A DNA stretch of 64,000 nt from Cupriavidus necator A5-1 (GCF_000744095.1 NZ_JQLI01000001.1:868001-932000), one strand, 5' to 3'. Counted from the stretch's first letter, positions 17,568 through 26,712 are shown. Program-made: numbers and translations. The notes: generated by a model from the letters alone, not told the origin.

Positions 17568-20103
17568 TCAGCGTAACCGTGCGATGGCGTCAGTTAAGGT
17601 CTGGGGGGTTTCCCAATACGAAGCCCATGGGTCCGCGACCTGAAAGCTGAGGTATTCGCGGGCGTCGCGGATGGTCCATTGGTCGCCACTCTTGAGCTTC
17701 GGCAGCTGTTCCCACGACACCGGCATCGAGACCCCCAGCCCGGGCCGGGCACGCGCCGAGAACGCCGCGGCCGTGGTTTGCGAGAAGCCATTGCGCAGGT
17801 AGTCGACGAAGATTTTTCCCTTGCGATTGGCGGCGCCGGAACGCGCGGTGAAGCGCTGGGGCAGGGTAGCGGCCAGATGCTGAACTGCAGCCCGCGAGAA
17901 GGCTTTCACCTCATCGTAGGCGCGCCGGGGTGCCAGCGGTACCACGACGTGATCCCTTGCCGCCGCTCGTCTTCAGCCACGACTGGAGGCCCAGTTCGTC
18001 CAGCAGTGCGCGCACCAGCATGGCAGCCTCGAGCATCGTCTCCCAGGCGACGCCTGCGCCAGGATCCAGGTCGAAGATGACCCGGTCCGGATGGTCGATG
18101 TCGCGGGTAGTTGAGTTCCAAGTGTGGAATTCCACCACATTCATCTGCGCGGCCGCGACAATCGCTTCGGGTGAGTCGGCTGTCAATAGCGCGGCGTGCC
18201 CCGGCCAGAGCGACGCCGGCTGCTCGGTCAGGCCCGGCATCGCGGTCTCGGCATGCTTCTGGAAAAACATCTGGGCATCGATGCCGTCAGGGGCGCGCAC
18301 CAGCGACAGCGGACGGTCTTTCAGGTGCGGCAGCATCCGGCTGGCGATGCTCTCGTAATAGCGCACCAGTTCCACCTTCGTGATGCCTTGGGACTTGTCG
18401 ATGACACGTTCCGGGTTGGTGACCTTGATGGCGGCCATGCCGTGGGGTGTCACGGCGGTCTGGATCGCCTCGAGCCGAATCGACTTCGCGGCATGGTCGG
18501 TGCGCAAGCCCTTGAACGAGGCGTGGCGAACCTGGCCTTCGGGCGTCCACTCGGAGAATTCCACTTCGGCGACCAGCGTCGGCTTGACCCATTGCACCGC
18601 CACATCACGGCGGCCTCCCCAGCGACGGCTGGCCCGCGCTTCCGTCGAGAACGGGCTCTTGTCCACTTGCAGTTTGGCGAGCCGCTTGCGCAGGTCGGTC
18701 GCCGCCGCGCTGTCCCAGCCCGTGCCGACGCCGCCCGTGTAGCGCAGCTCGCCGTCGGCGTAGACGCCAAGATAGAGTCTGCCGATCTCAGTGTGGGAGC
18801 CTTCGCGGTCGGAGAAGCCGCCGATGACGAACTCCTGCCGCAGCTTGCACTTCGCCTTCAGCCAGCTTTGGGTGCGCGCTGACACATAGCTCGCATCCGC
18901 CCGCTTGAACATCAAGCCCTCCAGACCGAGCTGGCAGGCGGCCTGGAACATCTGTGCGGGCGGCGCCTCAAAGGCCTCGCTGAAGCGCACGCGCTCCGTG
19001 CGGTCCGCGACCAGCGTGGCCAGCTTTGCCCTGCGCTGCATCAGCGGCAAGTTGCGCAGGTCGCGTCCTTCCCAGTAGGGCAGGTCGAACGCAAAGTAGA
19101 CGATGGCCTCATTGCGGTGGCCGTCAATCGCGTTCTGCAGGGCGTTGAAGTCCGGCATGCCGTCGCGCAGCACGACGATCTCGCCGTCCAACCAGCCTTC
19201 CGTGATGTCGAGCTTCTCGATCTCCGCAGCCAGCGAACGCAGCTTCCGGGTCCAGTCATGCCCATTGCGGGTAAAGAGGGTCACCCGGGCGTCGGAGATC
19301 CTGGCCAGGATGCGGTAGCCGTCGAACTTGGTTTCGATGATCCAGCCGCTGCCAGTGGGGAGCGTCGGCGACAGTGTGGCCAGCTGGGGTTTGAGCTTGG
19401 CCGGGAGCGGGGCACGTGGCGCGCGCTTGACTGCGGTGGCGGGGTCTTCATCAAGGACCGCGACCGGTTCATTGGCCCCATCGTCAGTGTTCAGCGCTCC
19501 CAACGGTTTGGCCATGACACTGTCCGGCAGCGCCGTCAGCACATCGAATTCCGACAGCGGGCGCGCCCACGCGTCGCGCTTCTTGAATAGGATCCACTGC
19601 TCGGATTTGTCGCCCGGCTTGGCGATGCGCACCAGTTCCCAGCGGCCGGCGAGCTTTTCGCCGTGGAGATCGAAGAGAAGTTTGCCGGCGGCCATGCCCT
19701 CGCGTGGATCGCCAACGGGCACCCAGGTGCCGCGGTCCCAAACGATCACCGATCCGGCGCCGTACTGCTTGGGCGGGATGTCGCCCTCGAAGCTGGCATA
19801 GTCGAGCGGGTGGTCCTCGACATGGACGGCAATGCGCTTTTCGGAGGGATCGTAGCTGGGACCCTTTGGCACCGCCCAGCTGAGCAGCACGCCATCGAGC
19901 TCCAGCCGGAAGTCGTAGTGCAGGCGTCGGGCCCAATGCTTCTGGATGACGAAGCTCAAGCATGCTGGCTTCTTGCGACGCTGTCGTCCTGCGGCCGGTT
20001 CCGGGGTGATGCTGAAGTCGCGCTTCTGTTCATAGCGCTCGAGCGCCGGCGACGGGGCGAACTCTCGGCGCTTGGCCCTCGGCCTCGCGTGAGTCGTTGC
20101 CAT
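17568..20103 (-). pseudogene. ligD: multidomain DNA ligase D, one frameshift in the polymerase domain
   Basis: LigD repairs double-strand breaks with Ku. Domain order is phosphoesterase (about residues 30-180, with LHYDFRLELDGVLLSWAVPK), ATP-dependent ligase (about 240-530, adenylated Lys in IETKFDGYRI, then GWLDGEIVVL) and primase-polymerase (from about 560, metal-binding Asp pair in VIFDLDPG). The start used is ATG 20103. Near 17950 the frame is lost just after the conserved SGGKG; the last ~120 residues continue in another frame (VVVPLAPRRAYDEVKAFSRA). The break falls inside the nucleotide-binding core of the polymerase domain, so polymerase activity would be lost but ligase and nuclease domains could still be made. 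Confidence 0.88.
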
Positions 20104-20232
20104 ACGAATGACTCTTCCCGGCTCTTCTACACCATACACGGGAGCAACACGGTTGCCGTCCTGTCGGAAATCGCTGGCGCGGCGGACAGCACGGAGCGGG
20201 CCGTACCGGTTGCGACTCCATTGTCGACCAGG

Positions 20233-20454
20233 CTATCCCTTGATGTCGCGCGGATCGTTGCCAAAGGAGTTTCGCTCCCGGATCTGGCCGTCGCGACCGT
20301 GAATGAACAGCTCGACCTTCTTCTGCTTGGCTCTCTCCGTGCCAGCGGCGATCGCTTCGGCCTGGGTATCGAATGTTTCGCGGGCGTGGCCACCTTCCGT
20401 CTCAACGGCCCAGCGATTGTCGGCTGGAACCACATGGATGTCTTGTCCAGTCAT
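20233..20454 (-). CDS. DUF2188 small protein
   Basis: 73-aa protein starting MTGQDIHVVPADNRWAVETE, with the typical W-V-E-G and F-T-Q-A-E-A pattern of DUF2188 and an RERNSFGNDPRDIKG tail. The family often neighbours Ku/LigD and stress genes; its activity is unknown. It is upstream of and co-directional with ligD, with 129 bp between. Confidence 0.82.
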   Translation of the reverse strand: MTGQDIHVVPADNRWAVETEGGHARETFDTQAEAIAAGTERAKQKKVELFIHGRDGQIRERNSFGNDPRDIKG

Positions 20455-20586
20455 GACTGTCTCCTGAAGTTATGGTGCCAGTCTGTGCCGGGCAAAAGGG
20501 CGCCGGTATCAGGCGCCGTCCGACAATATTTCCCTGCGCCGAGTGGAGCAAACGATATGCGCAATTCGGCCTAGGGTTACGGGCAC

Positions 20587-20613
20587 AAAAAAACGCCCGC
20601 ACATCGGCGGGCG
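20587..20613 (-). terminator. intrinsic terminator ending the LexA-boxed operon
   Basis: On the minus strand CGCCCGC pairs with GCGGGCG across a 6-nt loop, followed by seven T. It lies 23 nt after the stop of the third gene of the operon. Confidence 0.88.
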
Positions 20614-20635
20614 ACGGGTTAGACATCGCAAGAGG

Positions 20636-20986
20636 TCAACTCACGACGCGGGCGATTCTCGCTGAAATGTATAGACATTCATATCCATCAATTTGGGGAG
20701 GGTCTAAAGCTTCTGCTCGGTATGCCGACCAGAAGTAGTGCGTGTACCTACCATGCTGCGCGCACTTCTTTTCGATGAACAGCCGGACGGTACCGGCGTG
20801 TCCGGCCTCGACTATCACCTGGTGGTGGTCTGCCGACTCGCGCGTGGCGCGCCCTAGAGTGCCCAGCGCGGCGGCGATGTACTGCCCATGAATGCTGCCG
20901 AGGATGCCGTTCTCCGAGTGCGCCAGGCTCTCCCCATTGGTTTCTGCCGGAAGGTGGCACCGGGCCGCCAGTTTGCTGTTGCCCAT
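20636..20986 (-). CDS. hypothetical protein, third gene of LexA-boxed operon
   Basis: 116-aa protein beginning MGNSKLAARCHLPAETNGES. It has mixed alpha/beta character with a conserved-looking centre (LGRATRESADHHQVIVEAGH) and aromatic segment (RYTHYFWSAYRAEALDPPQ). No signal peptide or membrane segment. It starts 20 bp after the preceding gene and is followed by a strong terminator, so it closes the operon. Function unknown. Confidence 0.65.
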   Translation of the reverse strand: MGNSKLAARCHLPAETNGESLAHSENGILGSIHGQYIAAALGTLGRATRESADHHQVIVEAGHAGTVRLFIEKKCAQHGRYTHYFWSAYRAEALDPPQIDGYECLYISARIARVVS

Positions 20987-21006
20987 GGTTCAGATTTCCG
21001 TGCGGT

Positions 21007-21261
21007 TCAGCGCAAGGTGAAGCGGACCGTGGTCGCATCCACTGCAGCCCATGGGCCTACGGCCAGGCGAATCAACTGGCCGTCCTCCCAGTAGGACAGG
21101 AAGTCAGGCCGCCACTTCAATGCGCGCAACTGTCTTGCTTCCAAGCCGGTCACGACGAGGCCGCCAGCCGTGGCCGCGATCGCCTCGCACGGCAACCGCA
21201 GCGCCTCGCTGTCCTCGCCGAAATAGTGGGCTTCGAGAAAGATGGTCGTGCTCGCGGCCAT
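21007..21261 (-). CDS. hypothetical protein, second gene of LexA-boxed operon
   Basis: 84-aa protein beginning MAASTTIFLEAHYFGEDSEA. It looks like a small beta-rich domain with two aromatic strands (LKWRPDFLSYWEDGQLIRLA) and a final TTVRFTLR strand. It lies 8 bp after the first gene and 20 bp before the third, so translation is probably coupled. No family recognised. Confidence 0.65.
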   Translation of the reverse strand: MAASTTIFLEAHYFGEDSEALRLPCEAIAATAGGLVVTGLEARQLRALKWRPDFLSYWEDGQLIRLAVGPWAAVDATTVRFTLR

Positions 21262-21269
21262 GTGGACGT

Positions 21270-21560
21270 TCAGTTGACGCGTTTCCAGGCGTCCTGGATC
21301 GCGCTGAAGGTGATCGGCACCACTTCGCTGCCCGAGAAGTCGGCAGGCGTGTCGTCCTTCGGGTAGCTCAGAAACGGCGAGGCCTTCAGCATGCGAAGCA
21401 GGTTCGGCGCGTGCTTTCCCGATTGGCCCACCTCGTGCATGACCTCAGTCTCGATTTGATGAATGAGCTTCCAGGTCAGGATGCCAGCGGCTCGGTGCTT
21501 GGCAACAATGGCTGGCGTGGCCTGGACGATGGCAGATTCGGCGGCTTGGATTGAGTCCAT
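21270..21560 (-). CDS. hypothetical protein, first gene of LexA-boxed operon
   Basis: 96-aa, mainly helical protein beginning MDSIQAAESAIVQATPAIVA, with a His/Glu-rich helix (LIHQIETEVMHEVGQSGKHA) and a Trp-containing C-terminal helix. No motif recognised. The ATG lies only 13 nt from the LexA box, so the leader is very short or the real start is slightly internal. SOS induction is predicted. Its neighbours downstream on the same strand are DUF2188, ligD and ku. Confidence 0.65.
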   Translation of the reverse strand: MDSIQAAESAIVQATPAIVAKHRAAGILTWKLIHQIETEVMHEVGQSGKHAPNLLRMLKASPFLSYPKDDTPADFSGSEVVPITFSAIQDAWKRVN

Positions 21561-21573
21561 GGTTTGGTGAGCA

Positions 21574-21589
21574 CTGTATGAATATACAG
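21574..21589. promoter_or_regulatory. LexA (SOS) box
   Basis: CTGTATGAATATACAG is a full CTGT-N8-ACAG match to the proteobacterial LexA operator, with an AT-only centre broken by one G. On the minus strand a TATACT hexamer overlaps it, placing the operator on the -10 region of the three-gene operon. Binding would block RNA polymerase directly. Confidence 0.85.
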
Positions 21590-21703
21590 TATAACGAGAC
21601 TTCCGACCTCAGCGCCAGCGGAAATCAGCGCACCCGTTTGCGGCACATGCTGGCGTGAACAGCATCGGAGTGGCCCGTCATCTTGGGGCTTAGGTTGATT
21701 TGG

Positions 21704-21732
21704 TTGACATGGTTGCAAAACCGGCCTACATT
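21704..21732 (+). promoter_or_regulatory. sigma-70 promoter of the RES/Xre toxin-antitoxin operon
   Basis: TTGACA (21704-21709) and TACATT (21727-21732) are separated by 17 bp, close to the housekeeping consensus. The antitoxin start is 31 bp downstream. Such operons are normally repressed by their own Xre-type antitoxin. Confidence 0.75.
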
Positions 21733-21763
21733 CAAACCATAGTTAGCCAATCAGGGGCTTCCC

Positions 21764-22378
21764 GTGGCGAAAGCAACACATACCCATTCAAGAGAGTCGG
21801 ACGTGGTCTTCCTGGATCCGGAGAGCGAAATCGCACTCCGAAGCGCCGTGGGCGCGGCCTCGATGTTCAGTCAGAAGGCAACTCGGCAGCTGTTGGATCT
21901 GCCCGATGCCGCGCTCGGCCGGCTTTTGAAAAACGGACTCGCGCAGGTGTCTGACCTTGGGGTTCAAGTCCATATTGGACGCACCCGTCCTACGGTGGAC
22001 ATCAAGGCGTTCGAGGCTAGTGCGGCGCATTCCCGCGAAGCGTTGATCGAATCGGGAGAGATCGTCTCGTCCGACCAATTGATCAACGCCTTGGGGCTGA
22101 CGCGCCAAGCTCTCAGCAAGGCGGTGCTCGCCAAGCGTATGTTCACGGTGAATGTGGGTACGAAAGTCTTTTACCCAGCGTTCTATGCCAGGTCAGATAT
22201 CGACCGCAAGAAGGTAGAAGAAATCACCAAACTGTTGGGGGACTTGCCGGGTTGGACAAAGTGGCAATTTTTCACGACCGCAAAGGGCTCGCTCGACAAA
22301 GCCACGCCCCTGGAGGCACTCGAACAAGGCAAGTTCGAAGCGGTCAAGAAAGCCGCCGCGGCTTTTGCCGAGCGCTGA
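21764..22378 (+). CDS. Xre/MbcA/ParS-type antitoxin
   Basis: 204-aa antitoxin of the RES/Xre class. The start is GTG 21764, preceded by AGGGGCT. The centre carries a DNA-binding-like helical region (SDQLINALGLTRQALSKAVL) and the C-terminal third has the WTKWQFF...LDKATPLEALEQGKF pattern of the MbcA/ParS C-terminal (DUF2384) domain, which plugs the toxin active site. It lies 9 nt before the toxin gene, the usual order for this class. It should autorepress the promoter at 21704. Confidence 0.85.
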   Translation: MAKATHTHSRESDVVFLDPESEIALRSAVGAASMFSQKATRQLLDLPDAALGRLLKNGLAQVSDLGVQVHIGRTRPTVDIKAFEASAAHSREALIESGEIVSSDQLINALGLTRQALSKAVLAKRMFTVNVGTKVFYPAFYARSDIDRKKVEEITKLLGDLPGWTKWQFFTTAKGSLDKATPLEALEQGKFEAVKKAAAAFAER

Positions 22379-22387
22379 GGAGCCATT

Positions 22388-22972
22388 TTGACGATTAGTG
22401 CCCCGGGCGGTAATTTTGATTTGTTTGGACTCCACATTGAAAAAGTCTCACCGACAGAGCTGATTCGTATCTCGCGCCATAATTCTAATGAGCCATACTT
22501 CGGAAAGTCCGGCGGCAACCGATTTGACGATCCGCAAAGGCGCTATGGCACTAGCTATTTCGGCTTCACGTTACCCTGCGCTTTCGCCGAGACGGTTCTT
22601 CACGATGAAGTCGCCGGCCCAACTGGTTTTCAGCTGACAGCGGCCCAACTCGATCGGTATGTGCTGACCTTCCAAGGCGAGTTGTTGAATCTGGCTGCGC
22701 TGTATGGGCCGCATTTGAAGAACCTTGGGGGTAACGCGGCAGTCTCCCGCATGACGCCCTACGACATCCCGCAACAATGGTCGCGTGCGCTGCATGACCA
22801 TCCGGCGCACGTGGACCGCTTCTTGTATATGTCCAACCACCTGAACGACCAGAAGGCGCTGGTTGTCTTTGAACGCGCCAAAGAAAAGCTGGCAGTTAGC
22901 AACGCGATTCAATTTGATTGCCACCCTCAAGCGCCTAAGGTGTTCGAGATCTTTCGCTTGTTTCCCATTTGA
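22388..22972 (+). CDS. RES-domain toxin (NAD+-degrading)
   Basis: 194-aa RES-domain protein. In characterised members the toxin destroys NAD+ by phosphorolysis or glycohydrolysis, stopping growth. The conserved Arg (RISRHNSN near residue 27), aromatic/Gly patch (GGNRFDDPQRRYGTSYFGFT) and Glu (FAETVLHDE) of the family are present. Length is typical and the frame is intact. The antitoxin is immediately upstream. Confidence 0.88.
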   Translation: MTISAPGGNFDLFGLHIEKVSPTELIRISRHNSNEPYFGKSGGNRFDDPQRRYGTSYFGFTLPCAFAETVLHDEVAGPTGFQLTAAQLDRYVLTFQGELLNLAALYGPHLKNLGGNAAVSRMTPYDIPQQWSRALHDHPAHVDRFLYMSNHLNDQKALVVFERAKEKLAVSNAIQFDCHPQAPKVFEIFRLFPI

Positions 22973-23253
22973 ACGTGACTCGCTCGGAAGCGGCGTCGGT
23001 TTGCATCAATTTGTTTCCACTAGTCGTGCGCCGGCAAGCCAGCCAGATCAAAGAGTCACGATGACAGTTTTGCCTCAAGACTATGGAGGGGGATTTGGCT
23101 GCGCAAGGCCGATCACGTTCGCGATCATGTCTGGCGGATGAACTAGCCGAATCACAACGGAGGCTACGCGCTTGGCGCCAGCAGGGAACATTTCTTTGTT
23201 ATGCACCATAACAATTTAACATAATGTTAATTATGCGAACTGTTGATGTTGGC
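22973..23253. other. intergenic stretch before the IS element, no gene recognised
   Basis: About 280 bp between the RES toxin and the IS left end. It becomes A/T-rich just before the element (TAACATAATGTTAATTATGC), a plausible insertion target. No ORF is supported. Confidence 0.45.
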
Positions 23254-24916
23254 CGTTTTTTCTAATGTCGTACTTGGGTTAAGTTCAAATGTCGTACCCC
23301 GTCCCGGAGCGTGCCAAGCTGGCGGCCTCGCAAGCGAGCCAGGAGCGCGACCATGGGCCGACCCGAGACGATCACCATGAGCATGCGCGAACTGGACCGC
23401 TGCAAGGTCATCCAGGCCGTTGTGCAGGACGGGCTGATGGTCTGGCGCGCCGCCGAGAAGCTCGGCATTTCCAAGCGCCAGGTCGAGCGGGCTGGTGCAG
23501 CGGTACCGGCAGGATGGCCCCAAGGCCTGGTCTCCCGTAAATGGGGACAGCCGGGCCACAACCAGTTGCTGCCAGGTCTGGAATCCCGCGTGCGCGGCCT
23601 GATCCGCGACAGCTATGCCGACTTCGGCCCGACCCTGGCTTGCGAGAAGCTGCGCGAGCGCCATGGCATCGAGATCTCGCCGGCGTGCGTGCGCCGGATC
23701 ATGATCGATGCCGGTTTCTGGGTCCCGAGGAGGCAACGCCCGCCCAAGGTACACCAGCCGCGCAATCGCCGGGCCTGCCTGGGCGAACTGGTGCAGATCG
23801 ACGGCAGCGACCATGCGTGGTTCGAGGACCGGGCGCCGGCCTGCACGCTGCTGGTGTTTGTCGACGATGCCACCGGGCGGCTGATGCAGTTGCTGTTCGT
23901 CCCCTCGGAATCCACACAAGCGTACTTCACCGCCACGCGCGCCTACATCGAGCGCCACGGCAAGCCGATGGCGTTCTATTCGGACAAGGCCGGCATCTTC
24001 CGCGTCAATGCCAGGGACGTCGCCGAAGGCCGCGGCTACACGCAGTTCGGACGCGCGCTGTTCGAGCTCAACATCGATAGCCTGTGCGCCAACAGCAGCC
24101 CGGCCAAGGGCCGCGTCGAGCGGATGAACGGCACGTTGCAGGACCGGCTGGTCAAGGAGCTGCGGCTGCGCGGGATCAGCGCGATGGCAGCCGCCAACGC
24201 CTTTGCCCCGCGCTTTATGGTCGACTTCAATGCGCGCTTTGCCAAGGTGCCGCGCAGCGACTTCGATGCCCACCGGCCGCTGCGCGGCGACGAGGATCTG
24301 GCGCGCATCTTCAGCTGGCGCGAGTGGCGCAAGGTATCGCAGAGCCTCACGCTGCAGTACGACAAGGTGATGTATCTGCTCGAGGACCGCCCCGAGCATC
24401 GGCGCCTGATCCATCGGTATATCGAGGTGGCCGAGTACCCGGACGGCCGGATCGAGTTGTGGGCCGATGGCGCTTCCCTGCCCTACACCACCTATGACCG
24501 GCTTGGCGAGATCGACCAGGGCGCGATTGTCGAGCACAAGCGGCTCGGGCACGTGCTTGACCTCGCGGCCAAAGTACAGGCGCTGCGCGACAGCCGGCAA
24601 ACCGTAGGGCCGTCGCGCACGCTGGCCGGCGAGCCGCCGCGCCCGCACCGGCCGGCGCCGAACACCAAACGGCAGCGGCTGATCAACCGGCTCGATCTGG
24701 AGCGTGCGATGGCGGCGGCCCCGCTCCATCAGAATGCGGACATTTTAACTTTGCCCACCGCGCTGTCACCGCCCCACCCTGAGCCAGACTCGGTCGTCTC
24801 AGGCCAGCGCCACCGCCCCACAGCAACCCCTCAAAAGACCCCAACCCCGCACAAAAAGCACGTTCGCACCGACATTTGAATGTGGCTGGCACCCCGACAC
24901 TTCAAAACCGGCTAGA
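23254..24916 (+). mobile_element. IS1202-like (ISNCY) insertion sequence
   Basis: One transposase gene flanked by short repeats. The left end has two direct copies of AATGTCGTAC (in 23263-23298). The right end has two related units, CCGACATTTGAA and CCGACACTTCAAAA (24869-24910). TTCAAATGTCG on the left is the exact inverse of CGACATTTGAA on the right. Outer limits are estimated from the outer copies; no target duplication was identified with certainty. Confidence 0.75.
23353..24879 (+). CDS. ISNCY/IS1202-type DDE transposase
   Basis: 508-aa transposase if translation starts at ATG 23353 (MGRPETITMSMRELDRCKVI). The N-terminal HTH region (WRAAEKLGISKRQVERA) is followed by an integrase core. 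Catalytic acids are visible as Asp in GELVQIDGSDHAW, Asp in FYSDKAGIFRV and Glu in AKGRVERMNGTLQDR. A long basic, Pro-rich tail ends the protein. The frame is intact, so the element may still be active. Confidence 0.92.
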   Translation: MGRPETITMSMRELDRCKVIQAVVQDGLMVWRAAEKLGISKRQVERAGAAVPAGWPQGLVSRKWGQPGHNQLLPGLESRVRGLIRDSYADFGPTLACEKLRERHGIEISPACVRRIMIDAGFWVPRRQRPPKVHQPRNRRACLGELVQIDGSDHAWFEDRAPACTLLVFVDDATGRLMQLLFVPSESTQAYFTATRAYIERHGKPMAFYSDKAGIFRVNARDVAEGRGYTQFGRALFELNIDSLCANSSPAKGRVERMNGTLQDRLVKELRLRGISAMAAANAFAPRFMVDFNARFAKVPRSDFDAHRPLRGDEDLARIFSWREWRKVSQSLTLQYDKVMYLLEDRPEHRRLIHRYIEVAEYPDGRIELWADGASLPYTTYDRLGEIDQGAIVEHKRLGHVLDLAAKVQALRDSRQTVGPSRTLAGEPPRPHRPAPNTKRQRLINRLDLERAMAAAPLHQNADILTLPTALSPPHPEPDSVVSGQRHRPTATPQKTPTPHKKHVRTDI

Positions 24917-24928
24917 CACGACACGCAC

Positions 24929-24957
24929 GCACATGCACATGCACATGCACATGCACC
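24929..24957. repeat. hexanucleotide microsatellite (ACATGC)n
   Basis: About four and a half tandem copies of ACATGC immediately to the right of the IS. It is not in a supported gene. The rest of 24917-25119 holds nothing recognisable. Confidence 0.8.
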
Positions 24958-25119
24958 ATACGTCTCATTCTGAGGCGGCGGACAATGGAGTGATCACAGT
25001 GCAGGCCACCCGCCCGCTGCGCTGTCTCAAGACGGGCTTCATCCATCCGATGCGCAGGCCTCCTGGAGCCAACCGACCACGGGCCCACTTGGCGAGCCCA
25101 TCTGATATGAATTTGCTTC

Positions 25120-25815
25120 CTAAGGGCGCAGTCGTTCCCGCGCTGTCTGCGTAGCGTCGTCGACTTCTCGCAGCGAATCTAGAAAATCCCCCGCCAGCGC
25201 GACACAGTCATCAAAGCTCCGGTTGAAGTTGATGCGCTGGATCCTGCTGAACTGCTCGCGCATGATCGGCGGTCCGGCCTCGACCTGGCCCAGGAAGGCG
25301 GCCGCATGCCGAAGCAGAAACGGCGCGGCAAGCGCGAGCGCTGTTGGTTCCTGCTCGACCACGACGGCCAAGTCGAAGAGATCCCGTGCCGTGGCCCGGT
25401 TGCCACGATGGTAAAGCTTCTTGGCAACAATCTCGGCTGCGGTCTCCACCTTAACTGGCTGCCCCATGATCTCCCAGATTTCGAATGGCTCGTCGGTCAG
25501 GTTGGGCGAGGCCACGACGTCGACTTCGCCGGCGTCGAGGACCAGCTTCACGAAATTCCCTTGCTCGACATAGTCGCTCGTGATGCTTTCCGCGGCCTCG
25601 CTCAAACGCGGTGTCACGAACCCCAAGTATTGCGGATCCGGAACAAAGAGGTCGATATCACGTGAAAAGCGATGGCGGTACCGGAGCATCAGGACCGTCC
25701 CTCCCCCGAAGGTCCAGAACGGCTCGATGCCCCCCATCTTTCTGACCTCCTCCATCAGCGTGAAGGCATGCGGGAACAGGCTTTCCCAGATGTCGCCCTG
25801 GAGCTCAACCTTCAT
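25120..25815 (-). CDS. AbiEii-type nucleotidyltransferase toxin
   Basis: 231-aa protein of the AbiEii/MenT nucleotidyltransferase group. The active-site pattern is FGGGTVLMLRYRHRFSRDID, giving the Gly-rich loop and the Asp-x-Asp metal pair (RDIDLF). Helices rich in Arg and Ala follow (KKLYHRGNRATARDLFDLAV), as in this family. The ATG at 25815 overlaps the upstream antitoxin stop as ATGA; a GTG two codons earlier is an alternative. Family members modify tRNA or other targets and act in phage defence or as toxins. Confidence 0.83.
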   Translation of the reverse strand: MKVELQGDIWESLFPHAFTLMEEVRKMGGIEPFWTFGGGTVLMLRYRHRFSRDIDLFVPDPQYLGFVTPRLSEAAESITSDYVEQGNFVKLVLDAGEVDVVASPNLTDEPFEIWEIMGQPVKVETAAEIVAKKLYHRGNRATARDLFDLAVVVEQEPTALALAAPFLLRHAAAFLGQVEAGPPIMREQFSRIQRINFNRSFDDCVALAGDFLDSLREVDDATQTARERLRP

Positions 25816-26315
25816 GCCCACAGGCCTCCGCGTGTGGCCATCAATGACTGCGCGAGCCGTCTGAGGTTCTTCCAGATGTCGGCCGGATTCCGTTGCTGCT
25901 TCGCTGCCACCTCGGCCACTATCTTGGTGACGAGCTGCAGCGGCGCCTCATCCAGAACGTGTGCAATTTGCGGGCGATACTCCGACGGCACCTCGCCGGT
26001 GGCCAGGGCGCGCTCGAGTTCCCCTGCTGTGAGTTCGCCCGTGTAGCTCACGTTGGCACCTTTCGCAGCCATCCACAGCGCGCGGGTCGGCGCACCTTTG
26101 GCCTGACGACTGGCTTCAGGATCCTGTATGTCGAGCGCCAGGCCGAGCACGTCCATCAGCCGCCCGAGCGACTTGAGCGTCGCATTGATGGTGCCATGCT
26201 CAATGCCGTTGAGCGACTGACGCGACAGGTCGGCCATATCGGCCAGTTGCTGCTGGGTCAGGCCAAGGGCGATCCGCTTGCGTTGAATTGCGCTGCCCAG
26301 GAGTGCGGCGTTCAT
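25812..26315 (-). CDS. Xre-family antitoxin/regulator paired with the AbiEii-type toxin
   Basis: 167-aa protein. The N-terminal HTH_3 domain is QRKRIALGLTQQQLADMADL followed by SRQSLNGIEHGTINATLKSL. A second, helical domain (about residues 80-167) probably binds the toxin. The start is ATG 26315; the open frame to 26402 is not needed. It overlaps the toxin gene by ATGA, so expression is coupled. Autoregulation is likely. Confidence 0.85.
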   Translation of the reverse strand: MNAALLGSAIQRKRIALGLTQQQLADMADLSRQSLNGIEHGTINATLKSLGRLMDVLGLALDIQDPEASRQAKGAPTRALWMAAKGANVSYTGELTAGELERALATGEVPSEYRPQIAHVLDEAPLQLVTKIVAEVAAKQQRNPADIWKNLRRLAQSLMATRGGLWA

Positions 26316-26620
26316 GGCGATAATCTCCGATTTTGTGTCAAGTATAGACGACACAAAGAAGGCCATGTTCCGGCTGTTTGCCACGTCGCATATTCGGCAC
26401 ACGGCTTGGTCGAAGCCGGTTGCCCACCTAGGCGAACCCGGACGGGACGATTTTCAGACAACCTTTTATCGTCAGCGGCACACCCGCTGGCGAGAGCATA
26501 GAAATGCACTGGAGCGACCAATCAGTGCCATCCTGCGTCGATAAACGGACGCGATACGGCGGAATTGTAGGCATTGCGCGATATCGGCATGCGGATTGAC
26601 GACAGTGCGTCACGCTGCAA

Positions 26621-26712
26621 GAGTTCGCGTAAGGGTTTATGCTTACGTCCGTCTCCTCCCTTTCTCCTAAGGGGTTCATGCCCGCTCTCTCAGCGGGCTT
26701 TCTTTTGCCTAC
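26621..26712 (+). ncRNA. sRNA-like repeat unit, copy 1
   Basis: About 80% identical, by eye, to 55931-56023. Hairpin CGTAAG/CTTACG (26628-26647), then the unpaired pyrimidine run GTCTCCTCCCTTTC, which is complementary to Shine-Dalgarno sequences, then the intrinsic terminator CCCGCT/AGCGGG with CTTTCTTTT (26681-26706). TTTATGCT may instead be a -10 box. The layout of hairpin, anti-SD single strand and terminator is that of a small regulatory RNA. No protein frame is convincing. Confidence 0.5.

Noticed and set aside
23227..24729. 500-codon minus-strand frame
   Set aside because: Antisense to the IS1202-like transposase.
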